64,000 nucleotides of DNA from GCA-002726655 sp046582185 (GCA_046582185.1 JAYGEX010000013.1:1-64000); one strand, 5' to 3'; shown: positions 42,150 to 52,016, counted from the stretch's first letter. Translations and numbers: made by a program. Notes: generated by a model not told the origin, from the letters alone.

Positions 42150-43074
42150 CGCCTCGTCCTCTTAACCAAATTGCACCTAGAATAAGACCTGCACCCACCA
42201 CCACGCCGATAAGAGTATCCAGCCTAAGCAAGTGATGGGAAAGGTCTGAAATTTCGAGTGGGCTCTCCATAGAATAGTGCGGCGGCGTTGCATGCCGGAA
42301 TAACCACTCGGAGAGATGAGCTTCACTAAAAAATAATTTTTCTACAAGCGTCACCGCGAAGGGAACACCAATGCACCAGATGAGCGGAACACTCTTGGCA
42401 AAGGCAGATACCAGTAGTACCCAACCGTAGAATGGTAATGTCCAGACGCCCTGTACCAAGAGATATGCAATATCGATAAAGAACCGACCAATCAGGTTCG
42501 ATGGCGCCACCAGCATTTCAAACACATTAATGTCGTGACCCATCGCAGCGATAGATACCACCAATAAAAAGAATACCTGGACAACGAACGCACAGACCAG
42601 ATAAACAGCCGGTACTGCAAGCAATGCCGTCGCCAATTTGATCAACACTGTCTTTGAGTTCGACACCGGCATCGACTTCCAGAACAGTATGCTGCGGTCT
42701 TTACGATCTTCGTACAAGGAACCAATCAAATAGAAAAATACAACAAAACTCATGACCATAAAAAATGGCAAGGTCAGGGAGTGGAATACCTGGAACAATT
42801 TCTGTTCCCTTAATTCGACTGACATCTCCGGTAACTTGGAGAACATAATACCCATCGCTTCATCCATGGATTCATCATCAGCATCCATGCTCCATTCTTC
42901 ACTGGAATTATCACCGTCTATAACAATATGTGCGCTGATGCCGTCATTTTCAGTAAAAATGAAGAGACCCGCCAGGAGCAGAGAAAAGAAAACCGTAATC
43001 ACTGCGGGTAAAACCAGAAAGGTATTTCGGTGTTCCCAGAATTCTCTCTTAATCAAAATTGGAACTTGATTCAT
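42139..43074 (-). CDS. ABC transporter permease
   Basis: A 311-aa ABC-2-like membrane protein with about six TM segments (VLPAVITVFFSLLLAGLFIF, FFMVMSFVVFFYLIGSLYED, LLAVPAVYLVCAFVVQVFFL, YLLVQGVWTLPFYGWVLLVS, LLRLDTLIGVVVGAGLILGA). The KREFWEHR N-terminus and the YEDRKDRSILFWKSMPVS loop match permeases found with YtrA-type GntR regulators. An acidic extracytoplasmic loop (~55-90) is notable. The ATG at 43074 has GAGGA 9 nt upstream and lies 4 nt past the ATPase stop. The substrate is unknown; export of a peptide or drug is plausible. Confidence 0.85.
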   Translation of the reverse strand: MNQVPILIKREFWEHRNTFLVLPAVITVFFSLLLAGLFIFTENDGISAHIVIDGDNSSEEWSMDADDESMDEAMGIMFSKLPEMSVELREQKLFQVFHSLTLPFFMVMSFVVFFYLIGSLYEDRKDRSILFWKSMPVSNSKTVLIKLATALLAVPAVYLVCAFVVQVFFLLVVSIAAMGHDINVFEMLVAPSNLIGRFFIDIAYLLVQGVWTLPFYGWVLLVSAFAKSVPLIWCIGVPFAVTLVEKLFFSEAHLSEWLFRHATPPHYSMESPLEISDLSHHLLRLDTLIGVVVGAGLILGAIWLRGRGDEI

Positions 43075-43078
43075 TGTC

Positions 43079-43930
43079 TTATTTCCTCTGCATCTTGGCG
43101 ACAAACAGGTCTGCAACACTCGGCGTATGAACTTCGCCCAGAGACTCCAATATCTCTCTGGAAACATCTTCAAAGATCATGCTTCGCTTGCCTAACATTT
43201 CCCTGACATGTATTGGGGAGTATTCAAGCGCAGCCTCAACATTCTCCGGTGCGATCAATACCTCACCATACTTGTTAGGTAGTTCTTCCATGGAAGTGCT
43301 GAGTACAATTTCGCCTTCGTCTATAAAGATAAGGTGTGTCAAAAGACTCTCGATTTCCTCTACCTGATGGGTGCTGATAATAATGCTGGTATTGTTATCG
43401 AAGTAGTCATTGACCAGGCGTTCATAGAATGATTTGCGATAGAGAATGTCGAGACCAAGTGTTGGCTCATCAAGAACGAGGAGGTCAACGTCAATTGCCA
43501 TTACCAGGGCAAGATGTAATTGCGTCACCATACCTTTCGACAATTGCTTAACTTTTTGCCGACCAGATATTTTGGTTTCTGCCAGTAGCGCTTCAGCTTT
43601 TCGGCGATCAAACTTGGGATGTACGCCTTCAATGTAATCGATGGCATCTGAAACCTTCAACCAACGTGGCAATACACCAACATCGGCGATAAAGCAGACA
43701 TTTTCCATTAATTGATGGCGGTTTTTACCTGGATCCTGCCCAAGAACTTCAAGCTCACCACTAAAACCCGTTAAGCCCAGCAGCGCCTTCAAAGTGGTCG
43801 TCTTGCCAGCACCGTTAGGCCCGATCAGTCCGACTATGGAGCCAGCTTCGATCTCAAAATTAATATTACGCAGCACTTCAAAGCTGCCGTAACTCTTCGT
43901 TAAATTGCGAGCATGGACGACATTACTCAT
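43079..43930 (-). CDS. ABC transporter ATP-binding protein
   Basis: A 283-aa nucleotide-binding subunit. Walker A is GLIGPNGAGKTTTLKALLG, Q-loop near ENVCFIADVGVLP, signature KQLSKGMVTQLHLALVMA (degenerate LSKGM for LSGGQ), Walker B DLLVLDEPTLGLD, and the switch His in IIISTHQVEEIES. A ~70-residue C-terminal extension follows the NBD. It sits between gntR (ATGA overlap) and the permease in one operon. ATG at 43930. Confidence 0.93.
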   Translation of the reverse strand: MSNVVHARNLTKSYGSFEVLRNINFEIEAGSIVGLIGPNGAGKTTTLKALLGLTGFSGELEVLGQDPGKNRHQLMENVCFIADVGVLPRWLKVSDAIDYIEGVHPKFDRRKAEALLAETKISGRQKVKQLSKGMVTQLHLALVMAIDVDLLVLDEPTLGLDILYRKSFYERLVNDYFDNNTSIIISTHQVEEIESLLTHLIFIDEGEIVLSTSMEELPNKYGEVLIAPENVEAALEYSPIHVREMLGKRSMIFEDVSREILESLGEVHTPSVADLFVAKMQRK

Positions 43931-44280
43931 TTCGCTTCTCCCAACAACACTTGTACTGATAACCCAAGACGGGCAATTTTCTCAAGAATTCGCGGCCATT
44001 CTTCGGACATAAAGGTATTCTTCTGATCTTCTGCGAGCTTCTCCCTCGCACCGACCATGACATACATACCAAGCCCCCGACGCTTCTCGACGACTTCATC
44101 ATCAACCAGTATCTGAAAGGCCTTTGATACCGTGATCGGATTGATTCTGTTCTCTGAAGAGATCTGGCGTACAGACGGCAGCGCATCACCGTTGCGATAT
44201 ACGCCTTCAAGTATCATATCCACCAGATGATCATGTAACTGGCGGTATATGGGATCCTTATCGTTCCAGCTAATATTCAT
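43927..44280 (-). CDS. GntR-family regulator, YtrA subfamily
   Basis: A 117-aa short GntR protein: winged HTH over ~8-75 (IYRQLHDHLVDMILEGVYRN, ALPSVRQISSENRINPITVS, KAFQILVDDEVVEKRRGLGM) and a brief helical C-terminus of the YtrA type without an effector domain. YtrA regulators usually repress their own ABC-transporter operon and respond to cell-envelope stress. The ATG at 44280 is chosen; an in-frame ATG eight codons upstream falls inside a tandem repeat. The repeats at 44282-44342 abut the start codon and could hold its operator. Confidence 0.9.
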   Translation of the reverse strand: MNISWNDKDPIYRQLHDHLVDMILEGVYRNGDALPSVRQISSENRINPITVSKAFQILVDDEVVEKRRGLGMYVMVGAREKLAEDQKNTFMSEEWPRILEKIARLGLSVQVLLGEAK

Positions 44281-44281
44281 C

Positions 44282-44342
44282 GTTGCATCCAAAAAGAGTT
44301 GCATCCAAAAATGTTGCGTACAAAAATGTTGTATCCAAGAAA
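44282..44342. repeat. 15-16-bp tandem repeats immediately upstream of gntR
   Basis: Four units of consensus GTTGCATCCAAAAAN start at 44282, 44298, 44313 and 44328, with increasing divergence. They abut the gntR start codon and so cover its ribosome-binding region and any operator. The consensus matches the trpS-upstream array (30553-30611), with AAAAGAGTTGCATC identical in both. Confidence 0.8.
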
Positions 44343-44589
44343 GTTATTCCAGTTGTATTGCATTCTCGTGTTACCAAGAGTCGTGCCGTCAATATTCAGT
44401 GGATCGGCTGAGGCCAGCACTTTAGTGTAGTGGTCAACCGGTGTTATACATTACTATAAGACTATATCAACAAGAGGCAATGAAAAACAAGCGTTAATTC
44501 CAATGTTGTTGAATTTAGGTCCGGGAGTTATCTTTGAAAGCTGCCTAAACGCGCCTTATAGCAATAACTTGTGATGGGTGAACGCAGCC

Positions 44590-45780
44590 TCAAACCACGT
44601 CGCCATCTGCGATCAAGCCATCGATCTCTTGTTCACTGTAGGCAATTTCCAACAAAATTTCCCTGGAATGCTGGCCCAAGCTTGGCCCTTCTTTTGGCAC
44701 CTTCTGTTGCTCACCTCTAATCTGAATTGGATTCGACACTGTCCATTGATAGTCCGGATCATCCGAATCTGTCTTGATAATGACCTTGTTCTCGATGAGG
44801 TGAGCATCCTGAACGACATCAGAGATACGTTCGATGATCTCGTATGTGAGATTTTCTTTCTCAAGTGCAAGGCAAATATCCACCAGGTTCCTGGAGGCCA
44901 CCACTGAAGCAATCATCGTCTTGAGTTCATCCCTGACTTTCATAATGCCCTTGATACTCTGAAAGCGATCGTCATCAATCCACTCGGGGTGGCCCAGGCT
45001 GCGCGCAATTAGTGGCCAATCCTTCCAGGGGTTTGGCGCCACCATCACAATATGGCGGCCATCCCTCGTTTCATAGACCATGGAGAATGGGCTGCGATAT
45101 CCCTTTTCATCGAGAATGCTACCGAGATCATATCCCGCTATGGCACCCTGCAAGTGCATGCCGTTGGACCAGCAACCATTAGCCACCAGTGAGGTCGAGA
45201 CATATCTACCCTCGCCGGTTTTCTCGCGTTGATACAGTGCCATCATTACTGCGCTAAACAAGGTCATTGCTGACGCGTGATCCCCTACTCCACCCACCGG
45301 AAAGGTCGGCTGGCGACGATGTGGTTTAAGGAGATCCATAATTCCAGTGCGCGCCCACCAGGCTGTAACGTCATAGCCACGACGATGTTTGTCCGGTCCG
45401 ACTGTGCCATAGCCCGTCAGCTGGGCATAGATGAGCTTTGGGTTACGTTTGATCAGCTCATCATATTCAAGCTCATACTTCTTAATCTGATCTTCGCGAA
45501 AGTTGATCACCAGCACATCTGCATCATCGATCAGACGGTGCATAACTGACCGGCCTACTTCAGTACGTATATCAATACCTATGCCACGTTTGTTTCTGGA
45601 GGTGAGATTCCAGTTATAGTCATGGCGGTAATCTCCATGCAAGAGCCGATAGCCATCCCCTCCGGGTGCCTCAACCTTGATCACATCAGCACCATAGTCC
45701 GCCATAATAGTTGCCGCGCCTGGCGCCGCTAAAAAGGATGCCGCATCGATTATCTTTAAATCTTCCAACATATAACTCAT
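44590..45780 (-). CDS. CaiB/BaiF-type (class III) CoA-transferase
   Basis: A 396-aa family III CoA-transferase. Features are the N-terminal VIKVEAPGGDGYRLLHGDY, the NLTSRNKRGIGIDI motif, DVLVINFREDQIKKYELEYD, and the likely catalytic Asp in VGGVGDHASAMTLF. These enzymes move CoA between acyl-CoA and a free carboxylate. It is divergent from an acyl-CoA ligase gene (45980), with ~200 bp between, suggesting a shared carboxylic-acid degradation pathway whose substrate is not shown. ATG at 45780. Confidence 0.9.
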   Translation of the reverse strand: MSYMLEDLKIIDAASFLAAPGAATIMADYGADVIKVEAPGGDGYRLLHGDYRHDYNWNLTSRNKRGIGIDIRTEVGRSVMHRLIDDADVLVINFREDQIKKYELEYDELIKRNPKLIYAQLTGYGTVGPDKHRRGYDVTAWWARTGIMDLLKPHRRQPTFPVGGVGDHASAMTLFSAVMMALYQREKTGEGRYVSTSLVANGCWSNGMHLQGAIAGYDLGSILDEKGYRSPFSMVYETRDGRHIVMVAPNPWKDWPLIARSLGHPEWIDDDRFQSIKGIMKVRDELKTMIASVVASRNLVDICLALEKENLTYEIIERISDVVQDAHLIENKVIIKTDSDDPDYQWTVSNPIQIRGEQQKVPKEGPSLGQHSREILLEIAYSEQEIDGLIADGDVV

Positions 45781-45979
45781 CTAACTCTTTCCTCAGGGAC
45801 GTGTGATATTGACCTTGAATCAGCAGGAATCCACTCAAAAAAAAGGAGCCCAGAACCATTTGCATCGACAATGGAGAATCCCTATCTTAGACACCTTTGC
45901 TCGTGTTCGTCGCTTGGCTGCTCGGATGGATAAATGCCCAGATAGATGAGCGGGTTCTTTTTAATTATCAGGTTTACTT

Positions 45980-47674
45980 ATGTATAAAGCGTTAGCAGAT
46001 GTTTGGCAAGAACTGACATCGGAAGCTGCTCCCTTTCACGTCACGGAGATAGAAGTTCGCGGTGCACCTATGCGAGTTTACAAGGATGCGCCTCCTAGCT
46101 TAAGAGAGCTTTGGCTGGCCTCCCGTGCACACGGTGCCAATGAATACCTCGTATATGATGAAGATCGCTGGACCTACGACGAAGCCCATCGAGACGTCGC
46201 AGCAATTGCTAACTGGCTGGTTGAACAGGGAATCGGCCCTGGCGACAGAGTCGCTATATCAATGCGTAACTATCCCGAGTGGCTCCTGATCTACTGGGCG
46301 TGTGTATCAACCGGCATCGCAGCGGCCGGACTTAATGCGTGGTGGGTCGAAGATGAGCTGGACTATGGCCTGAAGGATTGTGAACCCAAAGCCCTGTTTT
46401 GCGACCAGCAGAGACTCGACCGGTTCAACAATATCAACGCAAATTTCCCTGACATGAAGATCGTTGGTATTCGAATTGATAATACAAAGGATTATGTCAC
46501 GCCGTTCTCCGACGTGCTTGCAATCGGCGGCTCACTGCCGGAGGTCGTGATAGATCCGGACGACGACGCATGTATTTTCTATACCTCCGGTACTACTGGT
46601 CGTCCAAAGGGTGCTCAGCTAACCCACCGAGGCTGCGTTCACAATGTGTTGAATCTCGCATTCTGGGGAACTGCAATGGCGACGGTTGCCGCCAGGGTTA
46701 ACAATGTGCAGCCAAATGCAGAAGCCGCCCCGCCAGCCTCCGCCCTCGTTACGACGCCACTCTTTCACGTCACGGCAAATAATTGCCTTGCACAATCGCT
46801 GACCATGGGCGGTGGAAAGCTGGTCCATATGTACAAATGGGATGCCGGTGAAGCGCTAAAGATTATTGAGCGTGAAAAAATTACCAACCTGTCCGGTGTG
46901 CCAATGATGTCGCGAGAACTCATCAATCATCCTGATTTCGACAAGTTCGATACCTCATCCCTGCTATCCGTCGGCGGTGGCGGCGCTCAACTGCAGCCAG
47001 ACCTGGTGGAAAAAATTGATTCTACAATCAAGACCGCGAAACCAGGAACAGGTTACGGTATGACAGAAACCTGCGGAATCATCACTTCCATCAGCGGAGA
47101 CTTCTTCATCGATAAACCGGAAAGTGCTGGCCCCGCAATGCCGACATTCGAAGCTAAAACAGTCGATGCAGATGGTAACGATCTGCCCCAGGGGCAAGCT
47201 GGTGAACTCTGGGTACGTGGCGCACCGGTCATTAAAGGCTACCTGAACAGCGAAGCCGCAACCGCTGAATCGATTACCGATGGCTGGCTGCATACCGGTG
47301 ACGTCGCCAAGATTGACGAGCATGGATTTATATACATAGTTGACCGTGTCAAGGATATGGTGCTGCGCGGCGGCGAAAACATTTATTGCTCGGAGGTCGA
47401 AATGGTCTTGTTCGAGATGGATCAAGTCTCTGAGTGTTCTGTCTTCGGTGTCCCTGATGACAGGTTGGGCGAGGAAGTTGGCGTCGCTATATTTAGAGCG
47501 CCAGAAAGTAATCTAAGCGCCGAGCAAGTTCGGGAATATTGCGCAAAGGCGATGGCCAAACACAAGATCCCCAGATACATATGGTTGATGGACGAAGCCC
47601 TGCCACGAAATGCCAGTGGTAAATTCCTAAAGCGGGAACTAAAGGATACCCTGAACATCGAGGATGCTAACTGA
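45980..47674 (+). CDS. Class I adenylate-forming acyl-CoA synthetase
   Basis: A 564-aa ANL-superfamily ligase that activates a carboxylic acid with ATP and CoA. The P-loop is IFYTSGTTGRPKGAQLTH; other motifs are TGYGMTETCGIITSISG, GWLHTGDVAKIDEHGFIYIV, RVKDMVLRGGENIYCSEVE and the catalytic Lys in PRNASGKFLKREL. Chain-length specificity cannot be read from sequence; an insertion rich in Ala and Asn (VNNVQPNAEAAPPASA) precedes the A4/A5 region. Paired divergently with a CoA-transferase. It ends convergently with ygiQ. ATG at 45980. Confidence 0.92.
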   Translation: MYKALADVWQELTSEAAPFHVTEIEVRGAPMRVYKDAPPSLRELWLASRAHGANEYLVYDEDRWTYDEAHRDVAAIANWLVEQGIGPGDRVAISMRNYPEWLLIYWACVSTGIAAAGLNAWWVEDELDYGLKDCEPKALFCDQQRLDRFNNINANFPDMKIVGIRIDNTKDYVTPFSDVLAIGGSLPEVVIDPDDDACIFYTSGTTGRPKGAQLTHRGCVHNVLNLAFWGTAMATVAARVNNVQPNAEAAPPASALVTTPLFHVTANNCLAQSLTMGGGKLVHMYKWDAGEALKIIEREKITNLSGVPMMSRELINHPDFDKFDTSSLLSVGGGGAQLQPDLVEKIDSTIKTAKPGTGYGMTETCGIITSISGDFFIDKPESAGPAMPTFEAKTVDADGNDLPQGQAGELWVRGAPVIKGYLNSEAATAESITDGWLHTGDVAKIDEHGFIYIVDRVKDMVLRGGENIYCSEVEMVLFEMDQVSECSVFGVPDDRLGEEVGVAIFRAPESNLSAEQVREYCAKAMAKHKIPRYIWLMDEALPRNASGKFLKRELKDTLNIEDAN

Positions 47675-47707
47675 TAAGAGCTATTCTCTTTTCATAGGGT
47701 GAGGCAG

Positions 47708-49822
47708 TTACGTATCGAACTTCCTGTTGACTGAAGCTTTAGGAATACGGGGAGTTCTGGGTAAACCCAAATGCTGGGTTTTAACAGGCCTTAGATTCTT
47801 CGCTCTTGGGCCAAAATTGGTTCGCGGAATCAGATGCACCTTACCATTACCAATCAGATCACTACGCCCCATCTTTCTTAAGGTTTCACGCAGCATCGGC
47901 CAGTTTTCAGGGTCATGATAACGGAGGAATGCCTTGTGAAGTCGGCGCTGCCTGGCGCCCTTGGCAATGGCAACTTCCTCCGAACTTCGCGCTATTCGCT
48001 TCAGTGGATTCTTCGCTGAATGGTACATTGTCGTCGCCGTCGCCATGGGCGAAGGATAAAAATTCTGTACCTGATCAGCCTTAAAGCCATTTCGCTTTAA
48101 CCAGAGCGCCAGATTGAGCATATCTTCATCGGTCGTGCCCGGATGCCCGGCAATAAAATACGGGATCAGATACTGTTCTTTCCCGGCTTCTTTCGAATAT
48201 CGTTCGAACATCTGTTTGAACTTCTCGTAAGTGCCAATTCCGGGCTTCATCATCTTCGACAATGGGCCACTCTCAGTATGCTCCGGCGCTATTTTGAGAT
48301 AACCACCCACATGTTCCTTAACCAGTTCTTCCACATATTCAGGCGTCTCAACGGCAAGATCATAGCGAACGCCAGATGCGATCAATACTTTCTTCACGCC
48401 CTTCAAATTACGTGCCTTTCGATACAGCGATATGAGGGGCGTCTGATCAGTATCCAGGTTCTTACAAATACCGGGATAAACGCAGGACGGCCTCTTACAG
48501 GCCGCTTCTATCTTTGGATCTTTGCAGCCAAGGCGCCACATATTCGCCGTCGGACCGCCAAGATCAGAAATAATGCCGGTAAAGCCGGGCGTCTTGTCTC
48601 TAATTTCCTCGATCTCATCGAGGATTGACTGCTCGGACCGACTTTGAATGATTCGCCCTTCATGTTCTGTGATGGAACAAAAGGTACAACCGCCGAAGCA
48701 ACCACGCATGATGTTGACAGAGAATTTGATCATTTCGTATGCAGGGATCTTCGCCTCGCCATATTCCGGATGAGGAATCCGCTGATAAGGTAGTGCAAAT
48801 ACGCGATCCATCTCTTTAGTACTTAAAGGTAAGGGCGGTGGATTCAGCCAAACGTATCTATCCCCGTGAGCCTGCACCAGCGACTGGGCATTATGGGGGT
48901 TTGTTTCCCGGTGCAGAATTCTCGAGGTATGTGCATACAGCGTCTTGTCTTCTCTGACGGCTTCAAACGAAGGGATTTGTATACAGCCTGGCGCACTCTT
49001 TTCTGCCCTCTTTTCCCCAGAACTGCCCACGATCCTGACAACATCTACCGGCGTCTCATCAAGATCTTCAGCCTCAGGCACTTCACTCACAATCTCTTCG
49101 CCAATTAGCGTCGTTGAATCTACGATACGAACATCATCTGGTAATTCTTTGAGAATAAACGCAGTGCCTCTAATGTCACGAATGTCTTCAATAGACTCAC
49201 CATCACCGAGGCGATGAGTCAACTCAACAATGGCTCGTTCGGCATTACCATAAAGAAGAACGTCTGCTTTGGCATCCACGAGCACAGACCTTCTGACCTT
49301 CTCGCTCCAGTAATCAAAATGGGCAATTCGGCGAAGGCTGGCTTCGATGCTACCTATTACGATCGGCACATCACTATATGCCTCGCGACAGCGCTGGGAA
49401 TAAACGATTACCGAGCGGTCCGGGCGCTTACCGCCTTCGTTGCCCGGTGTATAGGCATCATCGTGGCGTATTCGTTTGTCCGCGGTATATCGATTGATCA
49501 TCGAATCCATATTACCGGCGGCCACACCAAAGTAGAGATTCGGCTTACCCAGTGCCATAAATGGCTCTGCAGAAGTCCAGTCTGGCTGCGAAATAATACC
49601 AACACGGAATCCCTGGGATTCAAGCACCCGGCCAATTACCGCCATACCAAAACTTGGGTGATCCACATAGGCATCGCCGGTGACAACGATCACATCGCAA
49701 CTATCCCAGCCAAGCGCATCCATTTCCGCTCTACTGGTGGGTAAAAACGGCGCCACGCCAAAGCACTCGGCCCAATAGGGTCGATATTCAAATAATGCTT
49801 TTGTGGGCTGCAATGGGCTCAT
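47708..49822 (-). CDS. ygiQ: YgiQ family radical SAM protein
   Basis: A 704-aa radical SAM enzyme of unknown reaction. The N-terminal part holds WDSCDVIVVTGDAYVDHPSF and the B12-binding-like FGVAAGNMDSMINRYTADKR. The 4Fe-4S cluster motif is RGCFGGCTFCSITEHEGR (CxxxCxxC). A second Cys-rich block follows (CKRPSCVYPGICKNLDTD), as in the family, which also carries a basic C-terminus (LHKAFLRYHDPENW and an Arg/Lys/Pro tail). Length fits YgiQ (~700-740). No modification target is known. ATG at 49822; monocistronic. Confidence 0.93.
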   Translation of the reverse strand: MSPLQPTKALFEYRPYWAECFGVAPFLPTSRAEMDALGWDSCDVIVVTGDAYVDHPSFGMAVIGRVLESQGFRVGIISQPDWTSAEPFMALGKPNLYFGVAAGNMDSMINRYTADKRIRHDDAYTPGNEGGKRPDRSVIVYSQRCREAYSDVPIVIGSIEASLRRIAHFDYWSEKVRRSVLVDAKADVLLYGNAERAIVELTHRLGDGESIEDIRDIRGTAFILKELPDDVRIVDSTTLIGEEIVSEVPEAEDLDETPVDVVRIVGSSGEKRAEKSAPGCIQIPSFEAVREDKTLYAHTSRILHRETNPHNAQSLVQAHGDRYVWLNPPPLPLSTKEMDRVFALPYQRIPHPEYGEAKIPAYEMIKFSVNIMRGCFGGCTFCSITEHEGRIIQSRSEQSILDEIEEIRDKTPGFTGIISDLGGPTANMWRLGCKDPKIEAACKRPSCVYPGICKNLDTDQTPLISLYRKARNLKGVKKVLIASGVRYDLAVETPEYVEELVKEHVGGYLKIAPEHTESGPLSKMMKPGIGTYEKFKQMFERYSKEAGKEQYLIPYFIAGHPGTTDEDMLNLALWLKRNGFKADQVQNFYPSPMATATTMYHSAKNPLKRIARSSEEVAIAKGARQRRLHKAFLRYHDPENWPMLRETLRKMGRSDLIGNGKVHLIPRTNFGPRAKNLRPVKTQHLGLPRTPRIPKASVNRKFDT

Positions 49823-50176
49823 GCAGGGACTTTCCTGACTAGAAAGGGATTAAGCTCGTGATTTGCGCGATGAAGCGCGCGGTGACCAATTTCACGGGAA
49901 CGCAGACTAACAGATGGCTGCAAATAAATGTAGTAATGAATTAGGCTACATTCGCGGCCATTCAGTCGAATTATGATCGCTTACGATGATGAGTTAATAC
50001 GATCATCCAATTAAAATTTTCCATCGGATTCAGCTTTCATTCCGTCGATTTAGATTCACGAATCAGGTATCCTTCGCGAATCAAGCCGACAGCCTGTTTT
50101 CAAGCCTGAAATCCTTGGAAAATACGCAAAAACGGCAATACTCAGTTAATCAAAATTTCAAAGAAGGGCATTTTCA
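49823..50176. other. Divergent ygiQ/pckG intergenic region
   Basis: About 350 bp with no plausible gene. A small GCGCGATGAAGCGCGC palindrome-like stretch lies near 49867-49882 and the region becomes AT-rich toward pckG. No promoter could be placed with confidence. AAGAAGGGCA lies just upstream of the pckG start and probably contains its ribosome-binding site. Confidence 0.35.
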
Positions 50177-51979
50177 ATGTTGAATCACACTGAGTTGGCA
50201 GCATGGATAGATCAAATGAAGTCCCTGTGCCAGCCTCAAGATGTCGTCATATGTGATGGCAGCACTGAAGAATACGACCGCATGTGGATGCTCTTGCTGG
50301 ATGCTGGCGTCGCAACCAGGCTCAATGAGGAGTTACGCCCAAACAGTTACCTCGTTCGTTCAGACCCTGCTGATGTCGCTCGCGTCGAAAGCCGCACATT
50401 TATCTGCACAGATACCGAAGAAGATGCCGGGCCCACGAACCATTGGTACGATCCGGCTGAGATGCACGCAAAGTTAGACGAGCTATTCGCCGGCTGCATG
50501 CAAGGCCGAACCATGTATGTTATTCCCTATAGCATGGGGCCCGTTGGTTCACCCATTGCACACATCGGCATCGAGATTACAGATTCCCCTTATGTCGTGA
50601 CCAGCATGCATATTATGACTCGCGTAGGTCAGGCGGTTCTCGATGAATTGGGAACAGATGGTGATTTCGTACCCTGCGTTCATTCGGTTGGCGTTCCTTT
50701 GGCCGATGGCACCAAGGATGTGCCATGGCCCTGCAATCCTGAAAATTTATATATCGCCCACTTTCCAAAGACCCGGGAAATCTGGTCCTTCGGATCCGGA
50801 TACGGCGGCAATGCTTTACTCGGCAAGAAATGCTTCGCGCTACGCATCGCATCCTTCATGGGTCGTGAAGAGGGCTGGCTTGCCGAACATATGTTGATAC
50901 TAAAACTCACCAACCCGGAAGGCGCCGTGCATTATGTCACCGGAGCGTTTCCAAGTGCTTGCGGTAAAACTAATCTCGCCATGCTCATGCCCACCATTCC
51001 GGGCTGGAAGGTCGAAACGGTCGGCGACGATATTTGCTGGATGAAGTTTGGCGACGATGGGCAACTTTATGCGATCAATCCGGAGGCAGGATTTTTTGGT
51101 GTTGCCCCTGGCACCAGCATGGCTTCAAATGAAAATGCCATATTGAGTCTTACCAAGGACTGCATATTCACCAATGTTGCTCTCACAGATGACGGCGATA
51201 TTTGGTGGGAAGAGATGACAGAAGAGCCACCAGCGCACCTTATCGACTGGAAAGGTAATGACTGGACGCCCGCTTCAAAAGAACCGGCGGCACACCCTAA
51301 CGCCCGCTTTACTGTGTCTGCAGCACAGTGTCCTGCCATCGCTGATGAATGGGAAGATCTCAAAGGTGTCCCCATTAGTGCAATCCTCTTTGGCGGTCGC
51401 AGAGCAACGGTGGTACCTCTGGTCAACGAAGCATCAAGCTGGCAACAAGGTACATTCTTTGGTTCCATTGTTTCTTCTGAAAAGACTGCCGCAGCTGCCG
51501 GTACCATCGGTGAGCTACGAAGAGACCCCATGGCAATGCTGCCATTTTGCGGTTACAACATGGCCGACTATTGGAGCCACTGGATCAGCACCGGCGATCG
51601 GGAAGGCGTAAATCTGCCAAGAATCTATTATGTAAACTGGTTTAGAAAGAATAAAGCTGGCAAATTTATGTGGCCAGGCTTTGGCGAAAATTCCCGAGTC
51701 CTGAAGTGGGTCTTTGAGCGCTGTGAAGGCACGGCTGATGCTATTGAAACTCCCATTGGTAATCTTCCCACTCTGGATGCAATGGATTTTGATGGGCTCG
51801 ACCTAGACGATGATTCCATCGCTGAACTATTAAAGGTCGAGGTTGACGGCTGGCTGGAAGAAATCCCGCTCATCGAAGAGTATTACGCGCAATTTGGTGA
51901 TCGTATGCCTGCGGAGTTGAACGAGGAATTATCCAGCCTAAAATCAAAGCTGGAAGCTGCAAAACAAACGGCTGCATAA
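50177..51979 (+). CDS. pckG: Phosphoenolpyruvate carboxykinase (GTP)
   Basis: Interconverts oxaloacetate and PEP with GTP/GDP, the first committed step of gluconeogenesis. The 600 aa are of the GTP type: the signature FPSACGKTNLAML (P-loop with the reactive Cys), metal-binding YGGNALLGKKCFALRIAS and GDDICWMKF, and the C-terminal FGGRRATVVPLVNEASSW and WPGFGENSRVLKWV. This GTP enzyme rather than the ATP type of E. coli is found in some marine gammaproteobacteria. ATG at 50177. A small hairpin follows at 52017. Confidence 0.97.
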   Translation: MLNHTELAAWIDQMKSLCQPQDVVICDGSTEEYDRMWMLLLDAGVATRLNEELRPNSYLVRSDPADVARVESRTFICTDTEEDAGPTNHWYDPAEMHAKLDELFAGCMQGRTMYVIPYSMGPVGSPIAHIGIEITDSPYVVTSMHIMTRVGQAVLDELGTDGDFVPCVHSVGVPLADGTKDVPWPCNPENLYIAHFPKTREIWSFGSGYGGNALLGKKCFALRIASFMGREEGWLAEHMLILKLTNPEGAVHYVTGAFPSACGKTNLAMLMPTIPGWKVETVGDDICWMKFGDDGQLYAINPEAGFFGVAPGTSMASNENAILSLTKDCIFTNVALTDDGDIWWEEMTEEPPAHLIDWKGNDWTPASKEPAAHPNARFTVSAAQCPAIADEWEDLKGVPISAILFGGRRATVVPLVNEASSWQQGTFFGSIVSSEKTAAAAGTIGELRRDPMAMLPFCGYNMADYWSHWISTGDREGVNLPRIYYVNWFRKNKAGKFMWPGFGENSRVLKWVFERCEGTADAIETPIGNLPTLDAMDFDGLDLDDDSIAELLKVEVDGWLEEIPLIEEYYAQFGDRMPAELNEELSSLKSKLEAAKQTAA

Positions 51980-52016
51980 GTCATATCTTTTGATCGCCTG
52001 CGGGATTCCACTTTCC

